The notes beneath the pieces were generated by a model, which was not told the origin of the DNA, searched no databases, and saw nothing but the letters and a program-made list of their open reading frames with translations. From NCBI GenBank assembly GCA_023265625.1, contig JAHFST010000019.1, positions 1 through 35,097 of the forward strand: a stretch of DNA of 35,097 nucleotides, written 5' to 3'. Position 1 is the stretch's first letter, and each line of letters opens with the position of its first letter. A program made the position numbers and the translations under genes. Origin of the DNA: Deltaproteobacteria bacterium. Its GTDB lineage: Bacteria > UBA10199 > JACPAL01 > JAHFST01. Shown here piece by piece: positions 7,625-15,212 of the stretch.

Positions 7625-8413
7625 ATGACGAGCATCATCATCACATCAAATGGTCCCATTACCCACGTTCAACTCAACCGGCCTGAGGTCAAAAACGCCT
7701 TCAACGAGGAACTCATTAAAGACCTGACCGATGCCTTTGGTCAGTTGGCCCAGAATGATTCTTGCCGTGTCGTGGTCTTGTCCGGTGCCGGGGGATTTTT
7801 TTGCGCGGGGGGAGATCTCAAGTGGATGAAGTCATTTGCGCATGCCTCCGACGCGGAAAATGAGGCGGATGCGCGGCGGCTGGCTGGGATGTTGGAGGCG
7901 GTGGATCAGTTTCCAAAGCCGGTGGTGGGCCAGGTGGCGGGCGGCGCCTTTGGCGGTGGAGTGGGGTTGGTGTCGGTTTGCGATGTGGTCATGGCGGCGG
8001 AGGGGACGCTCTTTTCGCTCTCCGAGGTGAAGTTGGGGCTGATCCCGGCGGTCATCTCTCCCTACGTGATCGCCAAGACCGGGGTGGCGCCGGCCCGGCG
8101 TTATTTTCTCACCGGAGAGAGGTTTGATGCGGGGATGGCCCAGCGGATTGGCCTGGTGCATGAGGTCACCAAGCAAGAGACCTTGGAGGAGCGTACTTTG
8201 GCGATCGCGCGGGAGTTTCTTTCTTCCGGCCCGGAGGCGGTTCGGGCCTGTAAGGCGTTGATTCGAAAAGTGAGGGGAGAGATTTCACCCGCAATCCAAA
8301 CGATGACCAGCAAAGAAATCGCCCGCCTGCGAGCCAGCCCCGAGGGGCAGGAGGGGATGAGGGCTTTTCTTGAGAAACGACGGCCCTTTTGGTTACCTGA
8401 TGGCAAGTCATGA
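7625..8413 (+). CDS. liuC: Methylglutaconyl-CoA hydratase
   Basis: This 262-residue crotonase-family enzyme would hydrate 3-methylglutaconyl-CoA to HMG-CoA, the step after methylcrotonyl-CoA carboxylase. The oxyanion-hole segment is FFCAGGDLKWMK (58-69). A catalytic Glu is present at E134 in SLSEVKLGLIPAVISPYV, a stretch typical of the LiuC group. Its position between the two carboxylase subunit genes supports the role strongly. Its stop overlaps the start of the inserted HicA gene by 4 bases (ATGA). Compared with the crotonase at 2019, this one keeps a Glu at the key position. Confidence 0.92.
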   Translation: MTSIIITSNGPITHVQLNRPEVKNAFNEELIKDLTDAFGQLAQNDSCRVVVLSGAGGFFCAGGDLKWMKSFAHASDAENEADARRLAGMLEAVDQFPKPVVGQVAGGAFGGGVGLVSVCDVVMAAEGTLFSLSEVKLGLIPAVISPYVIAKTGVAPARRYFLTGERFDAGMAQRIGLVHEVTKQETLEERTLAIAREFLSSGPEAVRACKALIRKVRGEISPAIQTMTSKEIARLRASPEGQEGMRAFLEKRRPFWLPDGKS

Positions 8414-8595
8414 AGGTCCGTGATACCATCAAAATGATTGAGAAGGACGGTTGGTATCTGGTACGTGTACGAGGAAGTCACCGGCAGTACAAACATAGTA
8501 AGAAACCTGGCTTGGTCACGATCGCTGGTAAGCCAAATGAGGATTTGGCCCCTGGGACTTTAAATAGTGTGTTGAAGCAGGGAGGATTTAAATGA
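8410..8595 (+). CDS. hicA: HicA-family mRNA interferase toxin
   Basis: The 61-residue protein has the double-stranded-RNA-binding-like HicA fold signature: KVRDTIKMIEKDGWYLVRVRGSHRQYKH, with catalytic His24 in RGSHRQY, then a KPGLVTIAGKPN strand. HicA toxins cut mRNA and are blocked by HicB encoded next to them. The start overlaps the liuC stop by 4 bases and its end overlaps HicB by 4 bases. The pair is therefore embedded in the leucine-catabolism transcript rather than in its own isolated locus. Confidence 0.9.
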   Translation: MKVRDTIKMIEKDGWYLVRVRGSHRQYKHSKKPGLVTIAGKPNEDLAPGTLNSVLKQGGFK

Positions 8596-8807
8596 TGAAA
8601 TATTTGGTGGTGATTGAAAAGACAAAGTCAGGCTACTCCGCTTTTTCACCGGATCTCCCGGGTTGTGTGGCTACGGGTAAGACCAAGCGACAAGTAGAAA
8701 AAAGGATGCAGGCGGCAGTCTCTTTCCATCTTGAAGGGTTTCGTTTGGAACGACAACGGTTTCCAAAACCCCATAGTTACTCAACCTATTTGGCCTCGCC
8801 GGCATAG
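8592..8807 (+). CDS. hicB: HicB-family antitoxin
   Basis: The 71-residue product has the HicB partial RNase-H-like fold: MKYLVVIEKTKSGYSAFSPDLPGCVATGKT, then a helix KRQVEKRMQAAVSFHLEGF. It lacks the C-terminal DNA-binding domain found in longer HicBs, so it may not repress transcription by itself. GGAGG lies 6 bases before the ATG, a stronger ribosome site than that of the toxin, which fits antitoxin excess. It is followed after 8 bases by the MCC alpha start. Confidence 0.9.
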   Translation: MMKYLVVIEKTKSGYSAFSPDLPGCVATGKTKRQVEKRMQAAVSFHLEGFRLERQRFPKPHSYSTYLASPA

Positions 8808-8815
8808 ATCACGGC

Positions 8816-10543
8816 ATGTTTCAAAAAATTCTAATTGCCAACCGAGGTGAAATCGCCGTCCGCATTATTCGGGCTTGTCGCGGGCTGGGGATTCGGACCG
8901 TGGCGGTTTATTCCGAGGTGGATCAGCCGGCCCTGTATGTGCAACAGGCCGATGAAAGTTATCCGTTGGGCGACCCTCAGCCCCAGCAGAGTTACCTCAA
9001 TATTCCAAAACTGATCGAAGTGGCGCGCCAGGCTAAGGTGGATGCGATTCATCCGGGGTATGGTTTTTTGTCCGAGAACGCCCGTTTTGCGGAGGCCTGC
9101 GCCCAGGCTGGGATTGTTTTTATCGGGCCGACCCCTGCGGTGATCAAGCAGATGGGGGACAAGATTGGGGCCAGAAATATCCTTAAAAATAAAGGTTTTC
9201 CACTCGTGCCTGGCACCAATCAACCGTTGGTTGCGGTGGGGGAGGCGGTGCAATTTGCGGCGGAGGCTGGGTATCCGGTATTGTTGAAGGCGGCCGCCGG
9301 TGGCGGCGGGAAGGGGATGCGGGTGGTGCAGCGGGCCGAGGATCTTCCAGCCGCCTTGGAAGGGTGTCAGCGCGAGGCGAAGTCGGCCTTTGGTGATGAT
9401 CGGGTTTTTTTGGAAAAATATTTGTTGGAACCGCGCCATGTGGAGATTCAGATCATTGCGGATCAACACGGCAACGTCCGACACCTCTTTGAGCGGGAAT
9501 GTTCGATCCAACGCCGTCATCAAAAAGTCATCGAAGAAACCCCCAGCCCCGCCCTGGATGAGACCCTGCGCCAGAAGATGGGGGAGGCAGCGGTTAAAAT
9601 CGCGCGGTTGATCGGTTATCAAAGCGTGGGGACGATTGAATTTATCTTGGATAAAAATCGTGATTTTTATTTTTTGGAGGTGAATACGCGTTTGCAGGTC
9701 GAGCATCCAATTACGGAGATGATTACGGGGGTTGATTTGGTGAAGGCGCAGATTCGAATCGCGGCGGGGGAAAAATTAGATGCGATTGTAGGGGCGTATT
9801 GCAATACGCCCCTACAGACCCGCGGCCATGCCATCGAATGCCGCATCTGCGCCGAAGACCCGGAAAATAATTTCCTCCCCTCCATCGGCAAGATCACCCA
9901 TTTGCGGGAACCGGCCGGTGACGGGGTGCGAGTGGATTCGGGGATCTTTGCGGGGTGGGAGATTCCAGTCGAGTATGATCCGATGCTGGCCAAGCTGATC
10001 GTCCATGCCCCCACCCGTCCACTCGCGATTCGTAAGATGCTCGAGGCATTGGGGCATTATGAGATTGATGGGGTGAAGACCAATATCCCTTTTTTGCGGG
10101 ACCTGTTGCGCCACCCGGAATTTTCCGCTGGGCAGACGGATACCGGGTTTATCCCGAGGAATTTTCCGGAATGGGTGCCGGGACGGTTTGATGGGGAGGA
10201 TCCGTTTAATCCGTGGCAGCGGGGGGATGGGTGGCGATTGGGTGGTACTGTAGGGGCGGCCCTATGTGGCCGCCCGGTCCGAGAGGGCAACCACATAGGG
10301 TTGCCCCTACCGAAACCCGTTCGTACCCCCAAACATGCCCTCACCGCCCCCATGCCCGGCAAGGTTATCAAAATTTCCGTGGTGGTGGGAGACACCGTTA
10401 AAGAAGGCGACCTCCTGGTCGTGATGGAGGCGATGAAAATGGAACATTCCATCCAAGCCAACCGCGCCGGGATCGTGAAGCAACTTTTTTTTCAGGTGGG
10501 AGACAAGGTGGGTATGGGGGAAAAATTGGTGGAGATAGCGTAA
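8816..10543 (+). CDS. liuD: Methylcrotonyl-CoA carboxylase alpha (biotin) subunit, BT domain missing
   Basis: The 575-residue protein starts with a biotin carboxylase domain (KILIANRGEIAVRIIRACRG at 4-23, the AAAGGGGKGMR ATP-loop, and EVNTRLQVEHPITE). It ends with a biotinyl domain from A511, whose biotin-accepting Lys is K541 in EAMKMEH. It would carboxylate biotin and pass it to the LiuB partner. MCC alpha subunits are normally about 650-670 residues because a BT domain sits between these parts. Here the sequence passes from DGWRLGG straight into a translated repeat (V479 to about 499) and then to the biotinyl domain. A second palindrome is translated in frame at about 325-334, in the loop before RGHAIECR, adding about five residues relative to AccC. 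The gene is intact as a frame; whether the enzyme assembles is open. Confidence 0.9.
   Translation: MFQKILIANRGEIAVRIIRACRGLGIRTVAVYSEVDQPALYVQQADESYPLGDPQPQQSYLNIPKLIEVARQAKVDAIHPGYGFLSENARFAEACAQAGIVFIGPTPAVIKQMGDKIGARNILKNKGFPLVPGTNQPLVAVGEAVQFAAEAGYPVLLKAAAGGGGKGMRVVQRAEDLPAALEGCQREAKSAFGDDRVFLEKYLLEPRHVEIQIIADQHGNVRHLFERECSIQRRHQKVIEETPSPALDETLRQKMGEAAVKIARLIGYQSVGTIEFILDKNRDFYFLEVNTRLQVEHPITEMITGVDLVKAQIRIAAGEKLDAIVGAYCNTPLQTRGHAIECRICAEDPENNFLPSIGKITHLREPAGDGVRVDSGIFAGWEIPVEYDPMLAKLIVHAPTRPLAIRKMLEALGHYEIDGVKTNIPFLRDLLRHPEFSAGQTDTGFIPRNFPEWVPGRFDGEDPFNPWQRGDGWRLGGTVGAALCGRPVREGNHIGLPLPKPVRTPKHALTAPMPGKVIKISVVVGDTVKEGDLLVVMEAMKMEHSIQANRAGIVKQLFFQVGDKVGMGEKLVEIA
9787..9816. repeat. GTAGGGG-family palindrome, inside liuD coding sequence
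   Basis: A perfect palindrome runs from GTAGGGGCGTATTG (9788-9801) into its complement (9802-9815), flanked by T and A that also pair. It is read in frame without creating a stop because TAG falls out of phase (GTA-GGG). It is one of six GTAGGGG loci in this window. Confidence 0.92.
10250..10310. repeat. Composite 61-bp GTAGGGG element inside liuD
   Basis: Two imperfect palindromic arms (GTAGGGGCGGCCCTATGTGG... and ...CCACATAGGGTTGCCCCTAC) flank a short GGTCCGAGA spacer. Read on the other strand, the element at 15152-15212 is the same in 59 of 61 positions. It is translated in frame in the linker where the BT domain would be expected. Confidence 0.93.
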
Positions 10544-10544
10544 T

Positions 10545-11471
10545 ATGACTATTTACCCTCCCAGTGTGAGGATCGTCGAGGTTGGTCCGCGCGACGGGTT
10601 GCAAAATGAAAAAATGTCTGTCCCAACGGCGGACAAAATTCGTTTTGTCAATCTCTTGAGTGAGTCTGGATTACCCGTGATAGAGGCGACCTCTTTTGTA
10701 AGCCCCAAGTCGGTGCCGCAGTTGTCCGATGGAGATCAAGTCTTACGTGGCATCAGTCGAAAAGCGGGGGTGAGTTACCCTGTTCTGGTGCCAAATCTAC
10801 TTGGACTAGAACGTGCCTTGGCGGCTGGTGCAAGCGAGATTGCCATTTTTACCGCGGCTTCTGAGCTTTTCAATCAGCATAATATCAACGCGAGTATTGC
10901 TGAATCGTTGCTGCGGTTTGAGCCCGTTATGAAACGGGCGAAAGCTGAGCTGAAGCTGTGGGTACGTGGTTATGTTTCAACTTGTTTTCGTTGCCCGTAT
11001 GAGTTGAAAGAGGATCCCACTAAAAAGATTGATCCTCAGAAAGTGTTCGATGTCGTCCAAAAATTAATCGATATGGGGGTGGATGAGATTTCCCTGGGAG
11101 ACACCATTGGTGCGGCGGAACCGGATGATGTGGCGCGACTCTTGGACATTTTATTGAAAAGATTTTCGGTAGATCAATTGGCCGTTCATTTTCATGATAC
11201 CTATCACTTTCATGAGCGTACTTTGAAAAACGTTAGAAAGGCCCTTGAGATGGGGATCTGGATTGTGGATTCTTCGGCAGGGGGGTTGGGTGGCTGTCCT
11301 TACGCCCCTGGGGCCTCTGGGAATCTAGCCACAGAGGATTTGATTCACATGCTTCACGGTATGAAGATTGACACCGGTGTTGATTTGGCCAAGGTGACAG
11401 ATGCCAGTCGTTTTATCAGTTCGGTGCTGAGGCGCCCGCTGACATCGAGATATTTGCAAAGCGGTGCATAG
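10545..11471 (+). CDS. liuE: Hydroxymethylglutaryl-CoA lyase
   Basis: This 308-residue enzyme would split HMG-CoA into acetyl-CoA and acetoacetate, the last step of the leucine route. The family start RIVEVGPRDGLQNEK gives the metal and substrate residues R16 and D17. HFHDTYHFHERTL provides the metal-binding His pair region, with His after DTY where most family members have Gly. The signature GGLGGCPYAPGASGNLATED contains the catalytic Cys at C251. It starts one base after the MCC alpha stop, so the two are surely co-transcribed. Its last 56 bases overlap the convergent phosphatidyltransferase gene. Confidence 0.95.
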   Translation: MTIYPPSVRIVEVGPRDGLQNEKMSVPTADKIRFVNLLSESGLPVIEATSFVSPKSVPQLSDGDQVLRGISRKAGVSYPVLVPNLLGLERALAAGASEIAIFTAASELFNQHNINASIAESLLRFEPVMKRAKAELKLWVRGYVSTCFRCPYELKEDPTKKIDPQKVFDVVQKLIDMGVDEISLGDTIGAAEPDDVARLLDILLKRFSVDQLAVHFHDTYHFHERTLKNVRKALEMGIWIVDSSAGGLGGCPYAPGASGNLATEDLIHMLHGMKIDTGVDLAKVTDASRFISSVLRRPLTSRYLQSGA

Positions 11472-12330
11472 TTTCTTGCTTACGCGTCGTATAAAGCCAC
11501 AACCCCCAGAACCACCAAAGATTCATCGGCACCAAGACAATCCAAAAGGTGATTAGCATCGCGGCCGGGTAGAGCGGTGTCAGCAACGCGAAAAAGATCA
11601 TGATGGCATGATGGGTCCCTTCACCGGTCCAGGAGAGGAGACGCATCGGTAGGTACAGACGTTTTCTCAGGGTTTCTCTTTGTTGTGGGGAAAAGGGGGG
11701 CAATGCCCCCTGTTGTTTGTGACTCCCGAAGAGAAACATGTGGGCTGTCACCAAGGCGTAAATGGCGACGAAGTGGATTCGTTTGGCATGCCAATGTTTT
11801 TTTAGCAGGGCGATCGCCTCGGAACGGTTGAGTTCCTTCTCGCCATACTCCGGAAAGGCTAGTTGCAGATACCGGGTCTTGACCGTGACATGGATCCCGC
11901 AGTGCAGGATGATGCTTATTCCCGCGAGGGCCTCGAGCCAGACCATGGCGGTAAAGCTGATGGGGCCAATCGGTTGGTAGAGTTGTCCGGAAAAGGCGAT
12001 ATAAGTCCAGATAAAGGCCACCCAGATGTGATCGAAGATACCATCAATTAAACGACCCTCCTCGCTGGTCTGCCCCGTAAGACGGGCCAATTGTCCGTCG
12101 CAGCAATCGATCACGACGGTGAGCCAGAGGAGCAGGCCTCCGGTGAAAAAACAGCGGTGGGCGAAACACCAGGCGGCGGCGAGGCCGGTCAAGAGTCCCA
12201 GGAAGCTGACCTGATTGGGTGTGAGCCGCAAACGAGCCAGGGTTGGGACCAACCAGGCCGCCATCCGGCGGAAGATGTAGTAATCGACCAGCTCCTCGAT
12301 CTCGCGGGGTTTGAACACCAAACTATTCAA
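11416..12330 (-). CDS. CDP-alcohol phosphatidyltransferase family membrane protein
   Basis: The 304-residue protein carries the complete family motif D-x2-DG-x2-AR-x8-G-x3-D-x3-D. It reads from D75 (DCCDGQLARLTG) through D96 and D100 (EEGRLIDGIFDH). These residues bind the metal and CDP group when an alcohol is joined to a phosphatidyl or similar group in the inner membrane. Several hydrophobic helices are visible (about 42-75, 105-145, 175-195, 245-285). The chosen start is TTG at 12330 with no good Shine-Dalgarno; M23 is an alternative but would cut into the usual N-terminal helix. The product lipid cannot be named. The 3' end overlaps liuE on the other strand. Confidence 0.85.
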   Translation of the reverse strand: MNSLVFKPREIEELVDYYIFRRMAAWLVPTLARLRLTPNQVSFLGLLTGLAAAWCFAHRCFFTGGLLLWLTVVIDCCDGQLARLTGQTSEEGRLIDGIFDHIWVAFIWTYIAFSGQLYQPIGPISFTAMVWLEALAGISIILHCGIHVTVKTRYLQLAFPEYGEKELNRSEAIALLKKHWHAKRIHFVAIYALVTAHMFLFGSHKQQGALPPFSPQQRETLRKRLYLPMRLLSWTGEGTHHAIMIFFALLTPLYPAAMLITFWIVLVPMNLWWFWGLWLYTTRKQETMHRFANISMSAGASAPN

Positions 12331-12396
12331 CGCAGGGCGTCAACGAAAGTCCACAACTTTTTTGTTTTTCGGTCGAAGACGGAGTACATCGAACTT

Positions 12397-14028
12397 ATGA
12401 CGATTCCTCCTTCAAGAGCATGTCTGCTGGCATCAACAGGTCCTATCTCTGCTGGGATAGCCGGGGGTGGTGGTATCGGTAAGACGAGTGTTGCTGCACC
12501 GGTATTAGTTTCAGTAAGTGACGAGCCAAAATCAGACATGCCCCATGTGCTAGCTTCGGGCAACGCGGGTCCTACCTCTCCCGTGGGTATGGATGTGACT
12601 CATTGGACAGAGGGTATGCCGAGTGTCCTCTCATTTCGGAATAGACTTTTGAGGATTATCACCGTCCTGCCGGCTTTAAAAACCATTATTGAGCGTGATT
12701 TTCCCTTTGGAGTTAGCTTGGAATCGTTGAATGACGCTGAGCTGTTGACCTCCATGGAAAATGCTCTCAGGAAGGAACTGGCTTGGCCACTCCATAACGT
12801 ATCAGAGGAGCGCATGAGCCTTTATCAGCAGTTCTTAACAGAGATTGCCGATGATGAGGATCGCAAATTGTTGGGTGAGTTGATTGGAGGAGATGCTCAT
12901 CGGGAACGTGGCTTAGGCGGGCTTGTGTTGGCTCAGTGGAGTCTCGGTGAAGAAGCGGGGCAGGCTTCTTTGCATTCATGGATCCCTTTGCTTTTTCCCG
13001 AAACATCTGAGGAGGTGAAGTCGGAGGTGTCAGCGTGTTTGGGTCGCTTATCCAAAAATCTTCTCCCGTTTCAAGCGTTGTCATCTAGTTTGTCACGTGA
13101 CCGGGCTGAAGTCCTGGCAGATGAGGCCGAGTCTGATTTGATCCGAAACTATCAGGATGTGGATATCCGGTTGGATGCTGCGGTCGATGAATTGCGCACA
13201 GGTGTTATTCCCCGTGATCATATTTTGGCTCGATTGGTGAGTTTTGTGACCATCTTGGAGGCTGAAGGCGAAATCCATCGCGCGGAATTGGCAAAGCTCC
13301 TGACAAATTATCCGGATATTTACGAAGAAATTAGCGCGGAGCGCCACAATTTGGGAGCGATGTTGAGGATGGTTAAGTATCTCGTGTTTTCCTCAACCTC
13401 GAATGAGTCTCTGGCACGTTTTGAACGAACTAAAAATGGTTCCCTGGATCAGGCTTGGCAGCGTCCCCTCCAGTGGTTGGCTGTCCTTGATGTGAAATAC
13501 ACCAGGGATGGAGAAGGTCGGTATCTCTATCAGGGGCGTGTTCCCACCCACATTATTCAAGGTTACAAATTGTGCCCAGTCCCGGATCACAAATCCATTA
13601 GTGTCCGTGTTGAGGTAGACTCTCAAGCTCATGAATTGCATCCACAAGATCAGTACCAAGGTATTGTGCCTTTTTTGGAGCTCCGCAAACTTTTTGTGAC
13701 GGTTCTGAGCAACGCGGTAAAATATTGCAATCTTCAGGAAGAAGAAATGGGGATCATCATCAAGATTCGTTCAATGGTCCCTGACCAAGTAGCTATTTTT
13801 ATCGAGGACAATGGTTTGGGATACGAGGATGTTGATGCCGCACTATCGGGAAAACGTCTCCTCACACGAGAGGCCTCGGGTGGGGGCGAAGGCCTTCCTT
13901 GGGGGAAGAGGATGGTGGAATCCGTTGGGGGGCAGTTTGTCATCGAAAGCCATCAGCCTCATTTTGTGAGCAAAACAGGCGGTCGGAGCCGTCATGCGGT
14001 TGTGTTGCCTAAGGGGATGTTTCGTTGA
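12397..14028 (+). CDS. Orphan histidine-kinase-type ATPase (HATPase_c) protein
   Basis: I take the ATG at 12397 (543 residues); the frame extends further upstream but there lies over the divergent phosphatidyltransferase gene. The C-terminal part (about 425-535) is a GHKL ATP-binding domain: N box LSNAVKY, G1 box IEDNGLGY (D471), and G2 box GGGEGLPWGKRMVESVGG from G495. No DHp helix with a phosphorylatable His precedes it, and there is no membrane segment, so it is not a standard sensor kinase. Residues 50-420 are helical and unknown. The N-terminus is Gly-rich (GIAGGGGIGKTS). The stop overlaps the cysteine desulfurase start by one base (TGATG), implying coupling. The pseudo-receiver at 142 is a conceivable but unproven partner. 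Confidence 0.75.
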   Translation: MTIPPSRACLLASTGPISAGIAGGGGIGKTSVAAPVLVSVSDEPKSDMPHVLASGNAGPTSPVGMDVTHWTEGMPSVLSFRNRLLRIITVLPALKTIIERDFPFGVSLESLNDAELLTSMENALRKELAWPLHNVSEERMSLYQQFLTEIADDEDRKLLGELIGGDAHRERGLGGLVLAQWSLGEEAGQASLHSWIPLLFPETSEEVKSEVSACLGRLSKNLLPFQALSSSLSRDRAEVLADEAESDLIRNYQDVDIRLDAAVDELRTGVIPRDHILARLVSFVTILEAEGEIHRAELAKLLTNYPDIYEEISAERHNLGAMLRMVKYLVFSSTSNESLARFERTKNGSLDQAWQRPLQWLAVLDVKYTRDGEGRYLYQGRVPTHIIQGYKLCPVPDHKSISVRVEVDSQAHELHPQDQYQGIVPFLELRKLFVTVLSNAVKYCNLQEEEMGIIIKIRSMVPDQVAIFIEDNGLGYEDVDAALSGKRLLTREASGGGEGLPWGKRMVESVGGQFVIESHQPHFVSKTGGRSRHAVVLPKGMFR

Positions 14029-15155
14029 TGCATCGCATCTATCTCGATTACAACGCCACCACACCCATTGACCCTCTGGTACTGGAGCTCATGACAAAGC
14101 TCATGCAAGACACATTTGGCAATCCCTCCAGTCTCCATCGAGAGGGTGCCCAGGCGAGTCTTAGGCTTAACGAGGCCCGGGAGTCGATGGCGCGTTGTTT
14201 GGGGTGTGATCCTCGTGAACTGGTCTTCACCAGCGGTGGCACCGAGGCGATCAATCTTGCCCTGAAGGGGGTGTTGAAGACTACTCCCGGACATTTGATC
14301 ACGACCGCGGTGGAACATCAGGCCGTGCTGCAATCCGCAAAATGGTTGGAAACTCGAGGCGTGGCCGTGACCCACTTAGGGGTCAGTGCCTTGGGAGAGC
14401 TGGACTTGGGTGCCTTAGAACAGGCCTTCCGGCCCGAGACCCGTCTGATCTCCGTGATGATGGCCAACAACGAGATTGGCAATCTTTATCCGATTGAGGC
14501 GATTGGTAAGATCGCGCGAGCGCATGGCGTCTTGTTCCATGTGGATGGTGTCCAGGCCCTGGGAAAAATTCCAATCTGCCTGAAAGATCTCCCGGTGGAC
14601 TTGATGTCATTCTCCGGTCACAAGATTTATGGACCGAAGGGGATTGGACTGCTCTACGTGCGGCGCGGGGTGAAGCTGGAGCGTTTGGTGGATGGCGGAT
14701 CGCAGGAGATGGAGCAACGTGGAGGCACGGAGAACCTGGCGGGGATTGCGGGGATGGCCAAGGCCCTGGAGTTGTGCATGGCCCACCTTCCGGAAGAAAT
14801 AGCCCGTTTGACCCAACTGCGCGACACCCTAGAGCAAGGGCTGCGCGCGATCCCAGAGACCTACGTCCACGGCCTGCCCCAGCAGAGGATTGCGAATACC
14901 CTCAATGTTTCTTTTACCGGTATCACCAAAGAGACCATCCTGCTAGCCCTGGACCGCGAAGGGATTGCGGTCTCATCGGGTTCGGCCTGCGCCTCCGGGG
15001 CGATTGAGCCTTCCCATGTGTTGCTGGCCATGGGGCTTCCCCGGGGCGAGGCGATGGGGGCGGTGCGGTTTTCGTTGGGACGATGGACGACGGGGGAGGA
15101 GATTGGGGTGGCGATTGAACGGGTGACTAAGGTGGTGAATCAGTTGCGTATGTAG
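14028..15155 (+). CDS. Cysteine desulfurase (NifS/IscS family)
   Basis: The 375-residue PLP enzyme would take sulfur from cysteine for Fe-S clusters or thiolation. It begins IYLDYNATTPIDPLV, has FTSGGTEAINLAL near residue 67, the PLP Lys K199 in SFSGHKIYGPKGIG, and the catalytic Cys C321 in SSGSACASGAIEPSH. The ATG at 14028 is preferred to the TTG three bases earlier. No scaffold gene (IscU/NifU) follows, so its acceptor is elsewhere. Which of NifS, IscS or another type it is cannot be settled. Its TAG stop (15153-15155) is the TAG of a GTAGGGG repeat. Confidence 0.93.
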   Translation: MHRIYLDYNATTPIDPLVLELMTKLMQDTFGNPSSLHREGAQASLRLNEARESMARCLGCDPRELVFTSGGTEAINLALKGVLKTTPGHLITTAVEHQAVLQSAKWLETRGVAVTHLGVSALGELDLGALEQAFRPETRLISVMMANNEIGNLYPIEAIGKIARAHGVLFHVDGVQALGKIPICLKDLPVDLMSFSGHKIYGPKGIGLLYVRRGVKLERLVDGGSQEMEQRGGTENLAGIAGMAKALELCMAHLPEEIARLTQLRDTLEQGLRAIPETYVHGLPQQRIANTLNVSFTGITKETILLALDREGIAVSSGSACASGAIEPSHVLLAMGLPRGEAMGAVRFSLGRWTTGEEIGVAIERVTKVVNQLRM

Positions 15156-15212
15156 GGGCAACCCTATGTGGTTGCCCTCTCGGGTCGGGCGGCCACATAG
15201 GGCCGCCCCTAC
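15152..15212. repeat. Composite 61-bp GTAGGGG element supplying stop codons to two convergent genes
   Basis: This is the same composite element as at 10250, in the opposite orientation and with two mismatches. Its left GTAGGGG gives the TAG stop of the cysteine desulfurase. Its right end (CCCCTAC), read on the minus strand, gives the TAG stop of the gene at 15209-16129. It fills the whole gap between the two convergent genes and may work as a two-way transcript end. Confidence 0.95.

Noticed and set aside
9787-9816. Rho-independent terminator in liuD
   Set aside because: The palindrome lies inside an intact reading frame, has no T run, and conserved biotin carboxylase and biotinyl motifs continue after it.
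12091-12396. Upstream extension of the HATPase protein
   Set aside because: The extension is antisense to the phosphatidyltransferase coding region, which has a complete catalytic motif.
12440-12500. Walker A-like GGGGIGKTS in the HATPase protein
   Set aside because: It lies in a short Gly-rich N-terminal stretch with no following beta-alpha nucleotide-binding fold or Walker B; the real ATP site is the C-terminal GHKL domain.
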